Shown piece by piece: positions 21,169-29,622 of a stretch of DNA of 61,543 nt. Under the pieces are notes generated by a model that saw only the letters and a program-made list of their open reading frames with translations, was not told the origin of the DNA and searched no databases. The position numbers were made by a program, and so were the translations under genes. The DNA is from Hyphomicrobiales bacterium. GTDB lineage: Bacteria; Pseudomonadota; Alphaproteobacteria; Rhizobiales; Beijerinckiaceae. Where the stretch lies: positions 1 to 61,543 of the forward strand of contig JAQGJH010000074.1 of assembly GCA_028290705.1 (NCBI GenBank), given 5' to 3'. The first letter of the stretch is position 1. Each line of letters begins with the position of its first letter.

Positions 21169-22446
21169 ATGGCATCGGCACTGCGCGACGGCGTGACTGG
21201 CCTCGATCTGACCATGCGCCTCACGCTTGGCGTGCTTGCGGTGGCGTCCGGCGTCTACACTTATCTTGGGGTTCGCGACCTCCTCAACGGCTCCGCCGTC
21301 ATCACCTTCTTCGCAGCGGCGATCTATTCGGTCGCGGTGTCCATTGCGATCTACGCCTTCTGGTCGTTCCTCATGCGATTTCTCCCGCATGTGCGGGAGA
21401 CGATGAGCCGTGTCTGGCTGTCGATCGCCATGATCCTCGGCTCACTGATGATCGTGGCCATGTCGTCGTGGCTGAACGCTGCCGCGCTGGCGGGCTCCGC
21501 CGCCATCGAGCAGCACCTCGCCATCACGCTGCAGGCCTACACGCGCGACCTCGATACGTCGCACAATCGCGCGCTCGGCGCACAAAGCCTCTTGCCCGAT
21601 CTCAAGCTTGCATCGACGCGCTTCGCCCGGCTGGCGGAAGCCGAGCGAACCGGGGCCCTGACGGGGACGGGCGGGTCTGGCACGGTCGTGCAATTGCTCA
21701 GCCAGATGTCGAGCCAGTTGAACGATCTCGGAACCGAGATCACCAACAGCAGCGAACGCACGAAGGCGCTTTACGCCACGGGCAGCGCATCGGTTGCGAA
21801 AATGCGCGAGCTGGTGTCCCAGCAGGGGCCGATCAAGACACGTAGCGATGCGTTTGGCGCCGAGGCGATGCGGCTGATCGGGACCATCGCCTCGCTGCAG
21901 CAGACCTCCATGGCGCCTGCCGTGAAGCGTGTCGCGGACGACCTCGCGACGGGCTTCATCGCTCCGGCGGCCGACGGACGCACTGCGGAACTCGCCGGCC
22001 GGCAGAGTGCTGTCGTCGGCAGCGTCGAAAAGGCCGTTGCGGCGCAGGCTCAGGCTTTATCGCAGGCGGCTGCCAAGATCATCGGTGAGGGCCCCATGGA
22101 GCCGGCTCGGTTCCAGCCGCTGTCGACCGCCGAAGCCGTGCTGCGCTACGCCGGTGACTTCCTTCCGAGCTGGGCAGGAGCCATCTCGATCGATCTCCTG
22201 CCTGCCGTTCTCGTGCTGATCCTGTGCGTCGTCCAGGCGGCCATCCGGCGCGAGGACGAACCCGCGGACGCCGAGACCATGACGGCAGCCCAGATGCTGA
22301 CGGCCATGCGGCTGCTGCGGCAGGTGGATGCCGAAAAGCTGGCCGTGCCGGGCGGAGTGGTTCCCGATCCCGACGAACTTGCGGCAGCCGCCCACACCGG
22401 CAGCGTGACCACGCTTCCAGTCGCTCGCGGAGGCAAAAGCCCGTGA
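21169..22446 (+). CDS. Membrane protein of unknown function with a long helical periplasmic region
   Basis: 425 residues that I do not recognise. Three N-terminal hydrophobic segments (about 15-35, 42-64, 82-105) are followed by about 230 residues of Ala/Ser/Gln/Thr-rich helical sequence, likely a coiled coil outside the cytoplasm, then a final membrane segment (about 343-362, ISIDLLPAVLVLILCVVQAA) and a cytoplasmic tail. The architecture recalls sensor or scaffold proteins. Its TGA overlaps the GTG of the following ClpP-like gene, so the two are translationally coupled and probably act together. Confidence 0.75.
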   Translation: MASALRDGVTGLDLTMRLTLGVLAVASGVYTYLGVRDLLNGSAVITFFAAAIYSVAVSIAIYAFWSFLMRFLPHVRETMSRVWLSIAMILGSLMIVAMSSWLNAAALAGSAAIEQHLAITLQAYTRDLDTSHNRALGAQSLLPDLKLASTRFARLAEAERTGALTGTGGSGTVVQLLSQMSSQLNDLGTEITNSSERTKALYATGSASVAKMRELVSQQGPIKTRSDAFGAEAMRLIGTIASLQQTSMAPAVKRVADDLATGFIAPAADGRTAELAGRQSAVVGSVEKAVAAQAQALSQAAAKIIGEGPMEPARFQPLSTAEAVLRYAGDFLPSWAGAISIDLLPAVLVLILCVVQAAIRREDEPADAETMTAAQMLTAMRLLRQVDAEKLAVPGGVVPDPDELAAAAHTGSVTTLPVARGGKSP

Positions 22447-23282
22447 GCGAAGTGCCATCGACCGACGAACCGGCCACTCCCTGGTGGCGGCGCGCGCTCG
22501 GACCGCGACCCGACGACACGGTCCTGCGCAACATCTTTCGGCTGGTCGTCGTTGCCACGATCGGCGTCGTCTCCTACGATCTGATCGAGCGGGTTCAGGC
22601 CGAACAGACCGCGAGCATCGAACGGCTTCTGCCGGGAGAAGCCCCCGACGTTCAACCGTTCCTGCCATCCGCGAGGCCGGACGTCGCACCGGCGCGCGAT
22701 GGCAGACAGCCGGGTCGGGCCCCGCGCGCTGAACTGCAAAAACCCATGACCATCGAACTCGTCTCCGGCGGAAGGCTGGAAGCGACCGGCTCGATCACCG
22801 TCGGCACCGCGGAACGCTTCCGCGCGGAGATCGAGAAGCGCGGCGACTACGTCAAGACGATCGTGCTCAACTCTCCGGGCGGCTCGGTGCGCGACGCACT
22901 GGCCATGTCGAAACTCATCCGGGAAAAAGGACTGCAGACGAAAGTGGAGGCCAAGGGTCACTGCGCCTCGTCCTGTCCGCTCGTCTTCGCGGGAGGCAAG
23001 GACCGGATTGCCGAACCGGGCGCGTCGATCGGCGTGCACCAGGTCTTCGCCATCGCACCCAATGGCGCGGGCGCGGGCGCCGACACCGGCATGGCGCAGG
23101 CCCAGCACGTCTCGGCGGAGTGCCAGCGCCACCTCGTCGACATGGGCGTCGATCCCCGCGTCTGGATCCACGCCATGGAAACGCCGCCGCAGAAAATCTT
23201 CTATTTCACCGCGAAGGAACTGGCGGACCTGCGGCTCGCCACCTCGCCTTCACAGCCGGCGCCCACGGCGAAGAAAAGCTGA
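22443..23282 (+). CDS. Membrane-anchored periplasmic ClpP/crotonase-fold protein
   Basis: 279 residues from a GTG overlapping the previous stop (GTGA). One N-terminal membrane anchor (about residues 30-47, IFRLVVVATIGVVSYDLIE) is followed by a ClpP-like domain (about 100-260). Recognisable features are LNSPGGSVRDALAMSKLI, the segment GHCASSCPLVFAGG where the serine nucleophile would sit, and GVHQVF where the catalytic His would sit. This is the layout of predicted periplasmic serine-protease-like proteins (COG3904-type). The substrate is unknown; pairing with the upstream membrane protein is the main clue. Confidence 0.8.
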   Translation: MSEVPSTDEPATPWWRRALGPRPDDTVLRNIFRLVVVATIGVVSYDLIERVQAEQTASIERLLPGEAPDVQPFLPSARPDVAPARDGRQPGRAPRAELQKPMTIELVSGGRLEATGSITVGTAERFRAEIEKRGDYVKTIVLNSPGGSVRDALAMSKLIREKGLQTKVEAKGHCASSCPLVFAGGKDRIAEPGASIGVHQVFAIAPNGAGAGADTGMAQAQHVSAECQRHLVDMGVDPRVWIHAMETPPQKIFYFTAKELADLRLATSPSQPAPTAKKS

Positions 23283-23353
23283 ACGGCCAAAGGTCTGACG
23301 AACCCGTCATCTTTCGGCCGATGCATCTGCGTACTTGATTTGTTCCGGTCGAG

Positions 23354-25492
23354 GTGGAAAACTCATGCGATTCGAAAGCTCCGCGGCCGGCTCTCGTGGC
23401 CCACAGGACGGACCCAAATCGCGTGTCAGCAGCCGCCGCCTATCTGGAGACGCTCAATCCTGAACAGAGGAGGGCGGTCGAACATGGCGTGGCGACCGGC
23501 TTCGTCGAGAGCGCGGCTCCGTTGCTCATCATCGCCGGCGCGGGGTCCGGCAAGACCAACACGCTCGCGCATCGCGTCGCTCATCTGATCGTCAATGGCG
23601 CAGATCCGCGACGCATTCTGTTGATGACCTTCTCGCGGCGAGCCGCGTCGGAAATGAGTCGCCGCATCGAGCTGATTTCGCGCCGCGTGCTCGGTGACAA
23701 GGCCGGGGCCATGACCGATGCGCTGACCTGGGCCGGCACGTTTCACGGTATCGGTGCGCGGTTGCTGCGCGAATATGCAGAGCGGATCGGGGTCGACCCG
23801 TCTTTCACGATCCACGATCGCGAGGACTCGGCCGACCTGATGAACCTCGTGCGCCACGAACTCGGCTATTCGCGCATGCAGAAGCGCTTTCCCACGAAAG
23901 GCACCTGCATCTCGATCTATTCTCGCTGCGTCAATTCCGAAGAGACCCTGGAACAGGTTCTGGCGCAGGCCTTTCCCTGGTGCGCTGCCTGGTCGTCGGA
24001 ATTGCGAACCTTGTTTGGCGCCTACGTGTCCGCCAAACAGGCGAACAACGTCCTCGATTACGACGATCTTCTGCTCTACTGGGCGCAGAGCGTGAGCGAG
24101 CCTGCCATCGCTGAAGAGATCGGCGCGCGCTTCGACCACGTCATGGTGGACGAGTACCAGGACACCAATCGGCTCCAGGCCTCGATCCTGCTGGCTTTGA
24201 AGCCGCGCGGGCAGGGCCTCACCGTCGTCGGCGACGACGCCCAGTCGATCTACTCCTTCCGCGCCGCCAGCGTCCGCAACATTCTGGATTTCCCGAACGC
24301 GTTCGACCCGCCGGCCGAAATGATCACGCTCGATCGCAATTACCGCTCGTCGCAATCCATTCTCGCGGCCGCCAACGGGGTCATCGAACTCGCGACCGAG
24401 CGCTTCACCAAGAACCTCTGGTCGGATCGCGCCCACGGTACCCCGCCGCAACTGGTCGGCCTGCGGGACGAGGCTGATCAGGCGCGCTACGTGGTCGAAC
24501 GCGTGCTCGAAAACCGCGAGGGCGGTTCGCTGCTGAAACAGCAGGCCGTCCTGTTCCGCACGTCGCATCACAGCGGCCCGCTCGAAGTCGAGCTGACGCG
24601 TCGCAACATCCCCTTCGTCAAATTCGGCGGCTTGAAGTTTTTGGACGCCGCACACGTCAAGGACATGCTCTGCCTCCTTCGCTTCGTCGAAAATCCGCGC
24701 GACCGGGTGGCGGGATTTCGGCTCCTGCAATTGATGCCCGGAGTAGGCCCGACCTCCGCGCAGCGTGTTCTGGATCATCTCGCCGCCGCAGCCGATCCGG
24801 TCCGGGCGCTGCCGGATGCCCCGCCGCCGCCGCGCGCCGGCGACGAGTGGCGGACCTTCGTTGAAATGGTCGGGGATCTGCGCCACGGCCGCGCGGGTTG
24901 GCCCGCCGAGATGGAACGCGCGCGCCTCTGGTACGAACCACACCTCGAGCGCCTGCACGAGGATGCGTCCACGCGTTTGGCGGATCTCGTGCAACTCGAG
25001 CAGATCGCACAAGGCTATCCGTCACGGGAGCGCTTTCTGACCGAGCTCACGCTGGACCCGCCGGACGCCACGAGCGACCAGGCGGGAGTGCCGCTGCTCG
25101 ATGAGGATTACCTCATCCTCTCCACCATTCATTCCGCCAAGGGACAGGAATGGACGTCGGTCTTCCTGCTAAATGCCGTGGATGGGTGCATCCCGTCGGA
25201 TCTCGGCACGGGAGCGACGACCGAGATCGAGGAAGAGCGCAGGCTGCTCTACGTCGCGATGACGCGCGCCAAGGACGATCTTCACATCCTGCTTCCGCAG
25301 CGCTTCTTCACACATGGACAGGCGGCCCATGGCGACCGCCACGTCTATGCTTCGCGCACGCGTTTCATCCCCAATCGCCTCCTTGGCTTGTTCCAGCGGA
25401 CGTCCTGGCCGATGGCCGCGCCAACCGGCGCGCCGACCACTTCAGGCCCGCGCATCGATGTCGGCGCGCGCATGCGCGGCATGTGGGGCTGA
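23354..25492 (+). CDS. UvrD/Rep-family ATP-dependent DNA helicase
   Basis: 712 residues from a GTG; a second GTG at 23423 would remove 23 residues and begins just before the LNPEQRRAVEHG Q-motif, so it is a good alternative. Superfamily 1A motifs are all visible: motif I GAGSGKTNTL, Ia MTFSRRAA, II VDEYQDTN, III GDDAQSIYSFR, IV DRNYRSS, V STIHSAKGQEW, VI YVAMTRAKDDL. It probably unwinds DNA 3'-5' in repair or replication restart. The second-domain insertion is shorter than in UvrD itself. It stands alone, not in an operon. Confidence 0.92.
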   Translation: MENSCDSKAPRPALVAHRTDPNRVSAAAAYLETLNPEQRRAVEHGVATGFVESAAPLLIIAGAGSGKTNTLAHRVAHLIVNGADPRRILLMTFSRRAASEMSRRIELISRRVLGDKAGAMTDALTWAGTFHGIGARLLREYAERIGVDPSFTIHDREDSADLMNLVRHELGYSRMQKRFPTKGTCISIYSRCVNSEETLEQVLAQAFPWCAAWSSELRTLFGAYVSAKQANNVLDYDDLLLYWAQSVSEPAIAEEIGARFDHVMVDEYQDTNRLQASILLALKPRGQGLTVVGDDAQSIYSFRAASVRNILDFPNAFDPPAEMITLDRNYRSSQSILAAANGVIELATERFTKNLWSDRAHGTPPQLVGLRDEADQARYVVERVLENREGGSLLKQQAVLFRTSHHSGPLEVELTRRNIPFVKFGGLKFLDAAHVKDMLCLLRFVENPRDRVAGFRLLQLMPGVGPTSAQRVLDHLAAAADPVRALPDAPPPPRAGDEWRTFVEMVGDLRHGRAGWPAEMERARLWYEPHLERLHEDASTRLADLVQLEQIAQGYPSRERFLTELTLDPPDATSDQAGVPLLDEDYLILSTIHSAKGQEWTSVFLLNAVDGCIPSDLGTGATTEIEEERRLLYVAMTRAKDDLHILLPQRFFTHGQAAHGDRHVYASRTRFIPNRLLGLFQRTSWPMAAPTGAPTTSGPRIDVGARMRGMWG

Positions 25493-25612
25493 GCCGCCCC
25501 TCGACGATTTCCGCTGAAAGTGCTTGCCGGCGTGTCGGATCGCGCCGCCGCATTCCGTCCTAGGTAGCAGATCGCCCGTTCGCAACCGGGTCAACCTCAC
25601 GGGAGGCATCGC

Positions 25613-26707
25613 ATGACACAGCGCGTTCTGGTTCTGCTGGGCACCAAGAAGGGCGTGTTCATCCTCGAAAGCGATGTCTCGCGACGGGACTGGGATTTGC
25701 GCGGCCCATTTTGCGAAACCTGGCCGATCCAGCACGCCGTTGGAGACCCCCGCAATGGAACGATCTACGCGGGCGGTGGCAGCGAGTGGTTCGGTCCGGC
25801 GGTCTGGAAATCGACCGATCTGGGAGAAACCTGGACCCATGCGCGCGAGGGCCTGGTCAACGAAGCCGGAGCCGTGCCGATCAAGACTGTCTGGAGCCTC
25901 GCGGTTCGAGACGAGACACTCTACGTGGGAGTCGAACCCGCTGGCTTGTTCAGAAGCGACGATCAGGGCGCGACCTTCACGCACGTCGAGGGTCTGCAAA
26001 AACATCCGTCACGGCCCGAATGGAACCCCGGCGGGGCAGGGTTGATCCTGCATTCCATCGTGCCGGCCCGCGACGATCCGGAGCAACTATGGATCGGCAT
26101 CTCGGCCGCAGGCGTTTTCCACACGGCCGATGGCGGCCGGACGTGGGAGCCCCGCAACCGGGGCACACGAGCGGACTTCATGCCGGAGGGGCAAAAATAT
26201 CCGGAATTCGGCCAATGCGTGCACAGCCTCGTCATGGCGGCCAATTCCGGTCGCCTCTATCAGCAAAATCATTGCGGCATGTATCGCAGCGACGATGGAG
26301 GCCGGGGCTGGGCGAGCATCGAATCGGGGTTGCCGTCCTCGTTCGGCTTTCCGGCTGCCGCCCATCCGCACGATGCGAACACGCTCTACCTCATGCCCCT
26401 CAACGGCGACACAAAGGGGCGGTTCATGCCTGAGGCAAAGGCGGCCGTCTGGAAGACGACGGATGGCGGCGAAACCTGGCGCGATCTGCGCCAGGGATTG
26501 CCGCAGACGAGCGCCTATTTTGGCGTACTGCGGCAGGCCATGGCGACCGATACGCTGGCCCGGGCCGGCGTCTATTTCGGCACGACCTCCGGGAGCGTTT
26601 ATGCGAGCGCCGACGAGGGCGATACCTGGACCTGCATCGCCCAGGATCTGCCGATGATTTCCTCCGTGGAGACCTTGGTGGTGGAGAGTGGCGGAGCCGG
26701 GGAATGA
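25613..26707 (+). CDS. BNR/Asp-box repeat beta-propeller protein
   Basis: 364 residues, no signal peptide, with a GGGAGG ribosome binding site. At least five Asp-box motifs (S/x-D-x-G-x-T-W) are spaced along the chain: TDLGETWTHA, DDQGATFTHV, ADGGRTWEPR, TDGGETWRDL and DEGDTWTCIA, typical of sialidase/sortilin-like propellers. The family is annotated as exo-alpha-sialidase or photosynthesis-stability-like, but the active-site residues of sialidases cannot be placed, so no enzyme activity is claimed. Its stop overlaps the start of a MoaD-like gene by four bases. Confidence 0.82.
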   Translation: MTQRVLVLLGTKKGVFILESDVSRRDWDLRGPFCETWPIQHAVGDPRNGTIYAGGGSEWFGPAVWKSTDLGETWTHAREGLVNEAGAVPIKTVWSLAVRDETLYVGVEPAGLFRSDDQGATFTHVEGLQKHPSRPEWNPGGAGLILHSIVPARDDPEQLWIGISAAGVFHTADGGRTWEPRNRGTRADFMPEGQKYPEFGQCVHSLVMAANSGRLYQQNHCGMYRSDDGGRGWASIESGLPSSFGFPAAAHPHDANTLYLMPLNGDTKGRFMPEAKAAVWKTTDGGETWRDLRQGLPQTSAYFGVLRQAMATDTLARAGVYFGTTSGSVYASADEGDTWTCIAQDLPMISSVETLVVESGGAGE

Positions 26708-26985
26708 CATCCGGGCCGTCGACTATCGACGTCAGGCTGCCGCCCTTGCTACTGCATATGTTCCCCACGGCCCCCTCGCGCCTGAGCCTCGAAGCCAGCG
26801 ACGTCGCCTCGATGATCGACGCGCTCGACCAACGCTGGCCCGGCATGGCCGACTGCATTCGCGACAGCCGGCCGGCCATTCGCCGCCACATCAACGTCTT
26901 CGTCGACGGTCAACGGGCGAAGCTCGAGACCCCGCTCCGGTCCGGCACGGACGTGTTCATTCTTACGGCCATCAGTGGCGGCTGA
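26704..26985 (+). CDS. MoaD/ThiS family ubiquitin-like protein
   Basis: 93 residues. A beta-grasp pattern ends with VFILTAISGG, the C-terminal Gly-Gly used for adenylation and sulfur transfer or conjugation in MoaD and ThiS. It is coupled by a four-base overlap to the Asp-box propeller gene rather than to moaE or thiazole genes. Its use is thus unclear: a sulfur carrier for another pathway, or a protein modifier. The Gly-Gly end and the size support the family; the partner relation is inference. Confidence 0.82.
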   Translation: MTSGPSTIDVRLPPLLLHMFPTAPSRLSLEASDVASMIDALDQRWPGMADCIRDSRPAIRRHINVFVDGQRAKLETPLRSGTDVFILTAISGG

Positions 26986-27071
26986 GACTTCGCAAAAAAC
27001 CGCTGGCGAGAAGCAAAAGATGGAAGTCTTTTCGCCACAAAGATGCCGCGCCGCATCGTCAAAGGTTTCAG

Positions 27072-28265
27072 ATGATGATCGACCGCAGAACCTTGATGGC
27101 GGGAGCCGGGGCGCTCGCAGTCGCTCACGCGACCGCTGCGTCCGCGCAGACGTTGGACGAACGTCGGATCGAGACTGCGGCTCTCAGGTTCATGAAGCGC
27201 AACGGCGCTCCAGGGTTGCAGATCGGCGTGCTGACACCGTCCGGCGCTCGCGTGTTCCCCTTCGGGCTGGCTTCACGGGAAACAGGCACGAAGGTCGACG
27301 GGTCGACTCTTTTCGAAATCGGCTCAATCAGCAAGACCTTCACGGCTGCTCTCGCGGCGCTTGCCGTGGAAGGCGGGAAAGCCGGATGGAACGATCCCGC
27401 CAGTCGACATGTCCCAGAACTGAAGGGCAGCCAGTTCGACAATGTATCTCTGCTCCAGCTCGCCACGCACACGATGGGCGGCATGCCGCTGCAGCTCCCT
27501 GAGTCCGTCAGGTCGCACGCTGAGCTGATTGCGTACTACAGGTCCTGGAAGCCCGACGCGCCGGCGGGAAGCACCCGCAGCTACGCAAACCCCAGCATCG
27601 GGCTCTTGGGCATGGCCACGGCCCGCGCGCTACAGGGCGACTTCGCGACCTTGATGCAGAAGCTCGTCTTGCAGCCGCTGGGTCTGCTCCACACAGACTA
27701 CGACGTTCCCACAAGTCAGCGGGTAGAAGAAGCGCAGGGCTACCGGCGCGACGGAGGCGAGGTGCGGCTCAGCGCGGCGCCGCTCGCGCGCGAAGCCTAC
27801 GGCCTGCGCACGACGGCCGGCGACTTGCTGCGCTTTCTGCAAGCGCAACTCGATGCCGAAGCCGCGACGACGCCGCTCGGCCGCGCGCTTCGGTCCACGC
27901 AGGTAGGACACTACAAGTCCGGCGCTCTGACGCAGGCGCTCATCTGGGAATGGTATCCGGCAGAAGCCGGCTGGGCACGACTGGTCGCCGGCAACAGCGA
28001 GGACATGACGCTGAAGTCCACACCCGTCGAGCCGATCGTCCCCCCACAACGTCCGGACGCCGGTGCGATCGTCAACAAGACAGGCGCCACCAACGGCTTC
28101 GGTGCCTACGTGGCCTTCATCCCAGAACGCAGGATCGCCATCGTGCTGCTCGCCAATCGCAACCACGCGACTGCCGGGCGCCTCGAACTCGCCCGCGAGA
28201 TTTTCTCGAGCCTCGGCGTTCCGCAGGCGGCAGGCCCAGCTGATGGTTCGCGCGGCGGCGACTGA
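27072..28265 (+). CDS. Class C (AmpC-like) serine beta-lactamase
   Basis: 397 residues from the first of two adjacent ATGs. The N-terminus MMIDRRTLMAGAGALAVAHA has a twin-arginine, Tat-like signal, cleaved near TAASAQ. All three active-site elements of class C enzymes are present: S85-I-S-K88, Y171-A-N173 and K336-T-G338. A true AmpC beta-lactamase is therefore likely, though related D-alanyl-D-alanine peptidases and esterases share the SxxK and YxN motifs. It lies 86 bases after the MoaD-like gene. No ampR-like regulator is adjacent. Confidence 0.88.
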   Translation: MMIDRRTLMAGAGALAVAHATAASAQTLDERRIETAALRFMKRNGAPGLQIGVLTPSGARVFPFGLASRETGTKVDGSTLFEIGSISKTFTAALAALAVEGGKAGWNDPASRHVPELKGSQFDNVSLLQLATHTMGGMPLQLPESVRSHAELIAYYRSWKPDAPAGSTRSYANPSIGLLGMATARALQGDFATLMQKLVLQPLGLLHTDYDVPTSQRVEEAQGYRRDGGEVRLSAAPLAREAYGLRTTAGDLLRFLQAQLDAEAATTPLGRALRSTQVGHYKSGALTQALIWEWYPAEAGWARLVAGNSEDMTLKSTPVEPIVPPQRPDAGAIVNKTGATNGFGAYVAFIPERRIAIVLLANRNHATAGRLELAREIFSSLGVPQAAGPADGSRGGD

Positions 28266-28306
28266 CTTTCGATGTTTCCTGGAGCGCAGCCCTCTCTCTG
28301 GTCGCG

Positions 28307-28627
28307 CTATCTCTGGAAGAACCCGCGCAGCAGCCAGCCCCAGAGGATGATGCAGGCCAGGGGCACCGCCCATCCGAGCCAGAGTGGGAGCTTGCGGCTG
28401 CGGGTGAAAGGCAAGGCCACCGCGCAGGCCGCGAGTGCGGCGAGAGCCCCCGTCGCGAGGGCTCCGTACCAATGCATGACCGGGCCGCCACGGGAGACTT
28501 GCTGGCCCCACCCGAATTCACCCGTGCGCGGATGGTAGCTGAACAGCTCCCAATGCCACTCGAAGGCGATCGTGTAGGCAATGGCGAACACCGCTGCGAA
28601 CAGGCCGAAAACTCTGGTGACGTTCAT
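28307..28627 (-). CDS. Small membrane protein, unknown
   Basis: 106 residues from the ATG giving MNVTRVFGLFAAV, which overlaps the preceding gene stop by four bases (ATGA). Three hydrophobic segments (about 5-22, 50-70, 82-102) are visible. I do not recognise a family. The tryptophan-rich loop WHWELFSYHPRTGEFGWGQQ faces one side of the membrane. It is the second gene of a two-gene leftward operon, convergent with the beta-lactamase gene. Confidence 0.7.
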   Translation of the reverse strand: MNVTRVFGLFAAVFAIAYTIAFEWHWELFSYHPRTGEFGWGQQVSRGGPVMHWYGALATGALAALAACAVALPFTRSRKLPLWLGWAVPLACIILWGWLLRGFFQR

Positions 28628-29088
28628 TGCCCGAACAGCCCCCGCACATTGTTGACGATGTGTCCGGCGATGAAGGCGTACCAGACGATCAGGCACAGGA
28701 TGGCGGTGGCGCACTTGCGCGCGACGGCCATCGACTCGTCTTTCGGATCCTGCCAGACCAGCCAGAAGAACGGCAGCATCGCCAAGCCGATGGCCAGGGC
28801 CTGCTCTTTATATTCGAAGAGGCCGCTGATGTGCCAAAGCCGCGCGCGTTCGATCCAGGTGCGGACCGCGATGCGGTAGGGCGGATAGAGCACCGCGCCC
28901 AGAACGAACGTCGTGACGAAGAAGGCGATGTTGGCATTCGTGAACCGGGCTGCGGAGACCGCCCGGTAGGCGCTGGTGAAACCCGCTCCGCCACGGGATG
29001 GCCAAAGCACCGCGAGGGCCTGATGGGTCAGTCCGCCCAGCAAGGCGACTGCGCAGAGTCCATGCAGGATCAGCAGGAATGTCGTCAC
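28624..29088 (-). CDS. Membrane protein with conserved-looking histidines, unknown
   Basis: 154 residues from a GTG with GGGAGG seven bases upstream. Four hydrophobic helices (about 3-20, 45-65, 88-108, 128-146). His residues inside or next to helices (LILHGLCAVALLGGLTHQAL, FIAGHIVNNV) could bind haem b, as in small cytochrome-b-like proteins, but this is a guess. It forms a coupled pair with the 106-residue membrane protein. No soluble partner is adjacent. Confidence 0.68.
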   Translation of the reverse strand: MTTFLLILHGLCAVALLGGLTHQALAVLWPSRGGAGFTSAYRAVSAARFTNANIAFFVTTFVLGAVLYPPYRIAVRTWIERARLWHISGLFEYKEQALAIGLAMLPFFWLVWQDPKDESMAVARKCATAILCLIVWYAFIAGHIVNNVRGLFGQ

Positions 29089-29232
29089 CGGCGTCCTCCC
29101 GGGCCAGCGTGCCTGTTGCCGCCTTGCCCCGTTCAGCTGAGTTTCGTCCGGCCTCCGTCGGCATGCAAGTCCGGGCGCTTTTCGCGTTGCTGATTTGAGG
29201 ATAGCATCGATGGACGCGGTCGGAGCCAATCG

Positions 29233-29622
29233 ATGCAGATCCGAATCATCCTATGTTTGGCTTGGGCGGCCCTCGGGGCGTCGGGGCCAGCCTTCGCGGG
29301 AGGCGCCGATCTCGAAGCCATCATGGGCGACACTGAACACGGCGCACCCTTCTTCGGTGAAGTGCTCGACATCAAAAGTCGCCAGCCGATCGAGGGCGTG
29401 CGCATCCGTGCTCAGCTCAAGGGCGCGCCATTGCCTCTTTTCGTCAACACAAACGACGAGGGACGCTTCAGCATGCGCGGTTTCGGCAAGGGCATCGATC
29501 CCGCACAAGTCAGCGTCTCGTGCGAATTGTCAGGCTACGAACTGATCGATCTTTCAAGACGACGTGTTTCGAAGGACCCGGAGGCCGCCACGGAGATCGA
29601 GTGTCTTTTCGAGAAGCGTTAG
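29233..29622 (+). CDS. Secreted protein with a carboxypeptidase-regulatory-like domain
   Basis: 129 residues. A signal peptide (MQIRIILCLAWAALGASGPA, cleaved near AFAGG) precedes a compact beta-sandwich pattern: FFGEVLDIKSRQPIEGVRIR then LPLFVNTNDEGRFSMRGFG, the transthyretin-like signature of carboxypeptidase-regulatory or CNA-B domains, ending with two Cys residues that may pair. The gene overlaps the downstream amidohydrolase by 22 bases, so the two are probably co-expressed. Confidence 0.72.
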   Translation: MQIRIILCLAWAALGASGPAFAGGADLEAIMGDTEHGAPFFGEVLDIKSRQPIEGVRIRAQLKGAPLPLFVNTNDEGRFSMRGFGKGIDPAQVSVSCELSGYELIDLSRRRVSKDPEAATEIECLFEKR

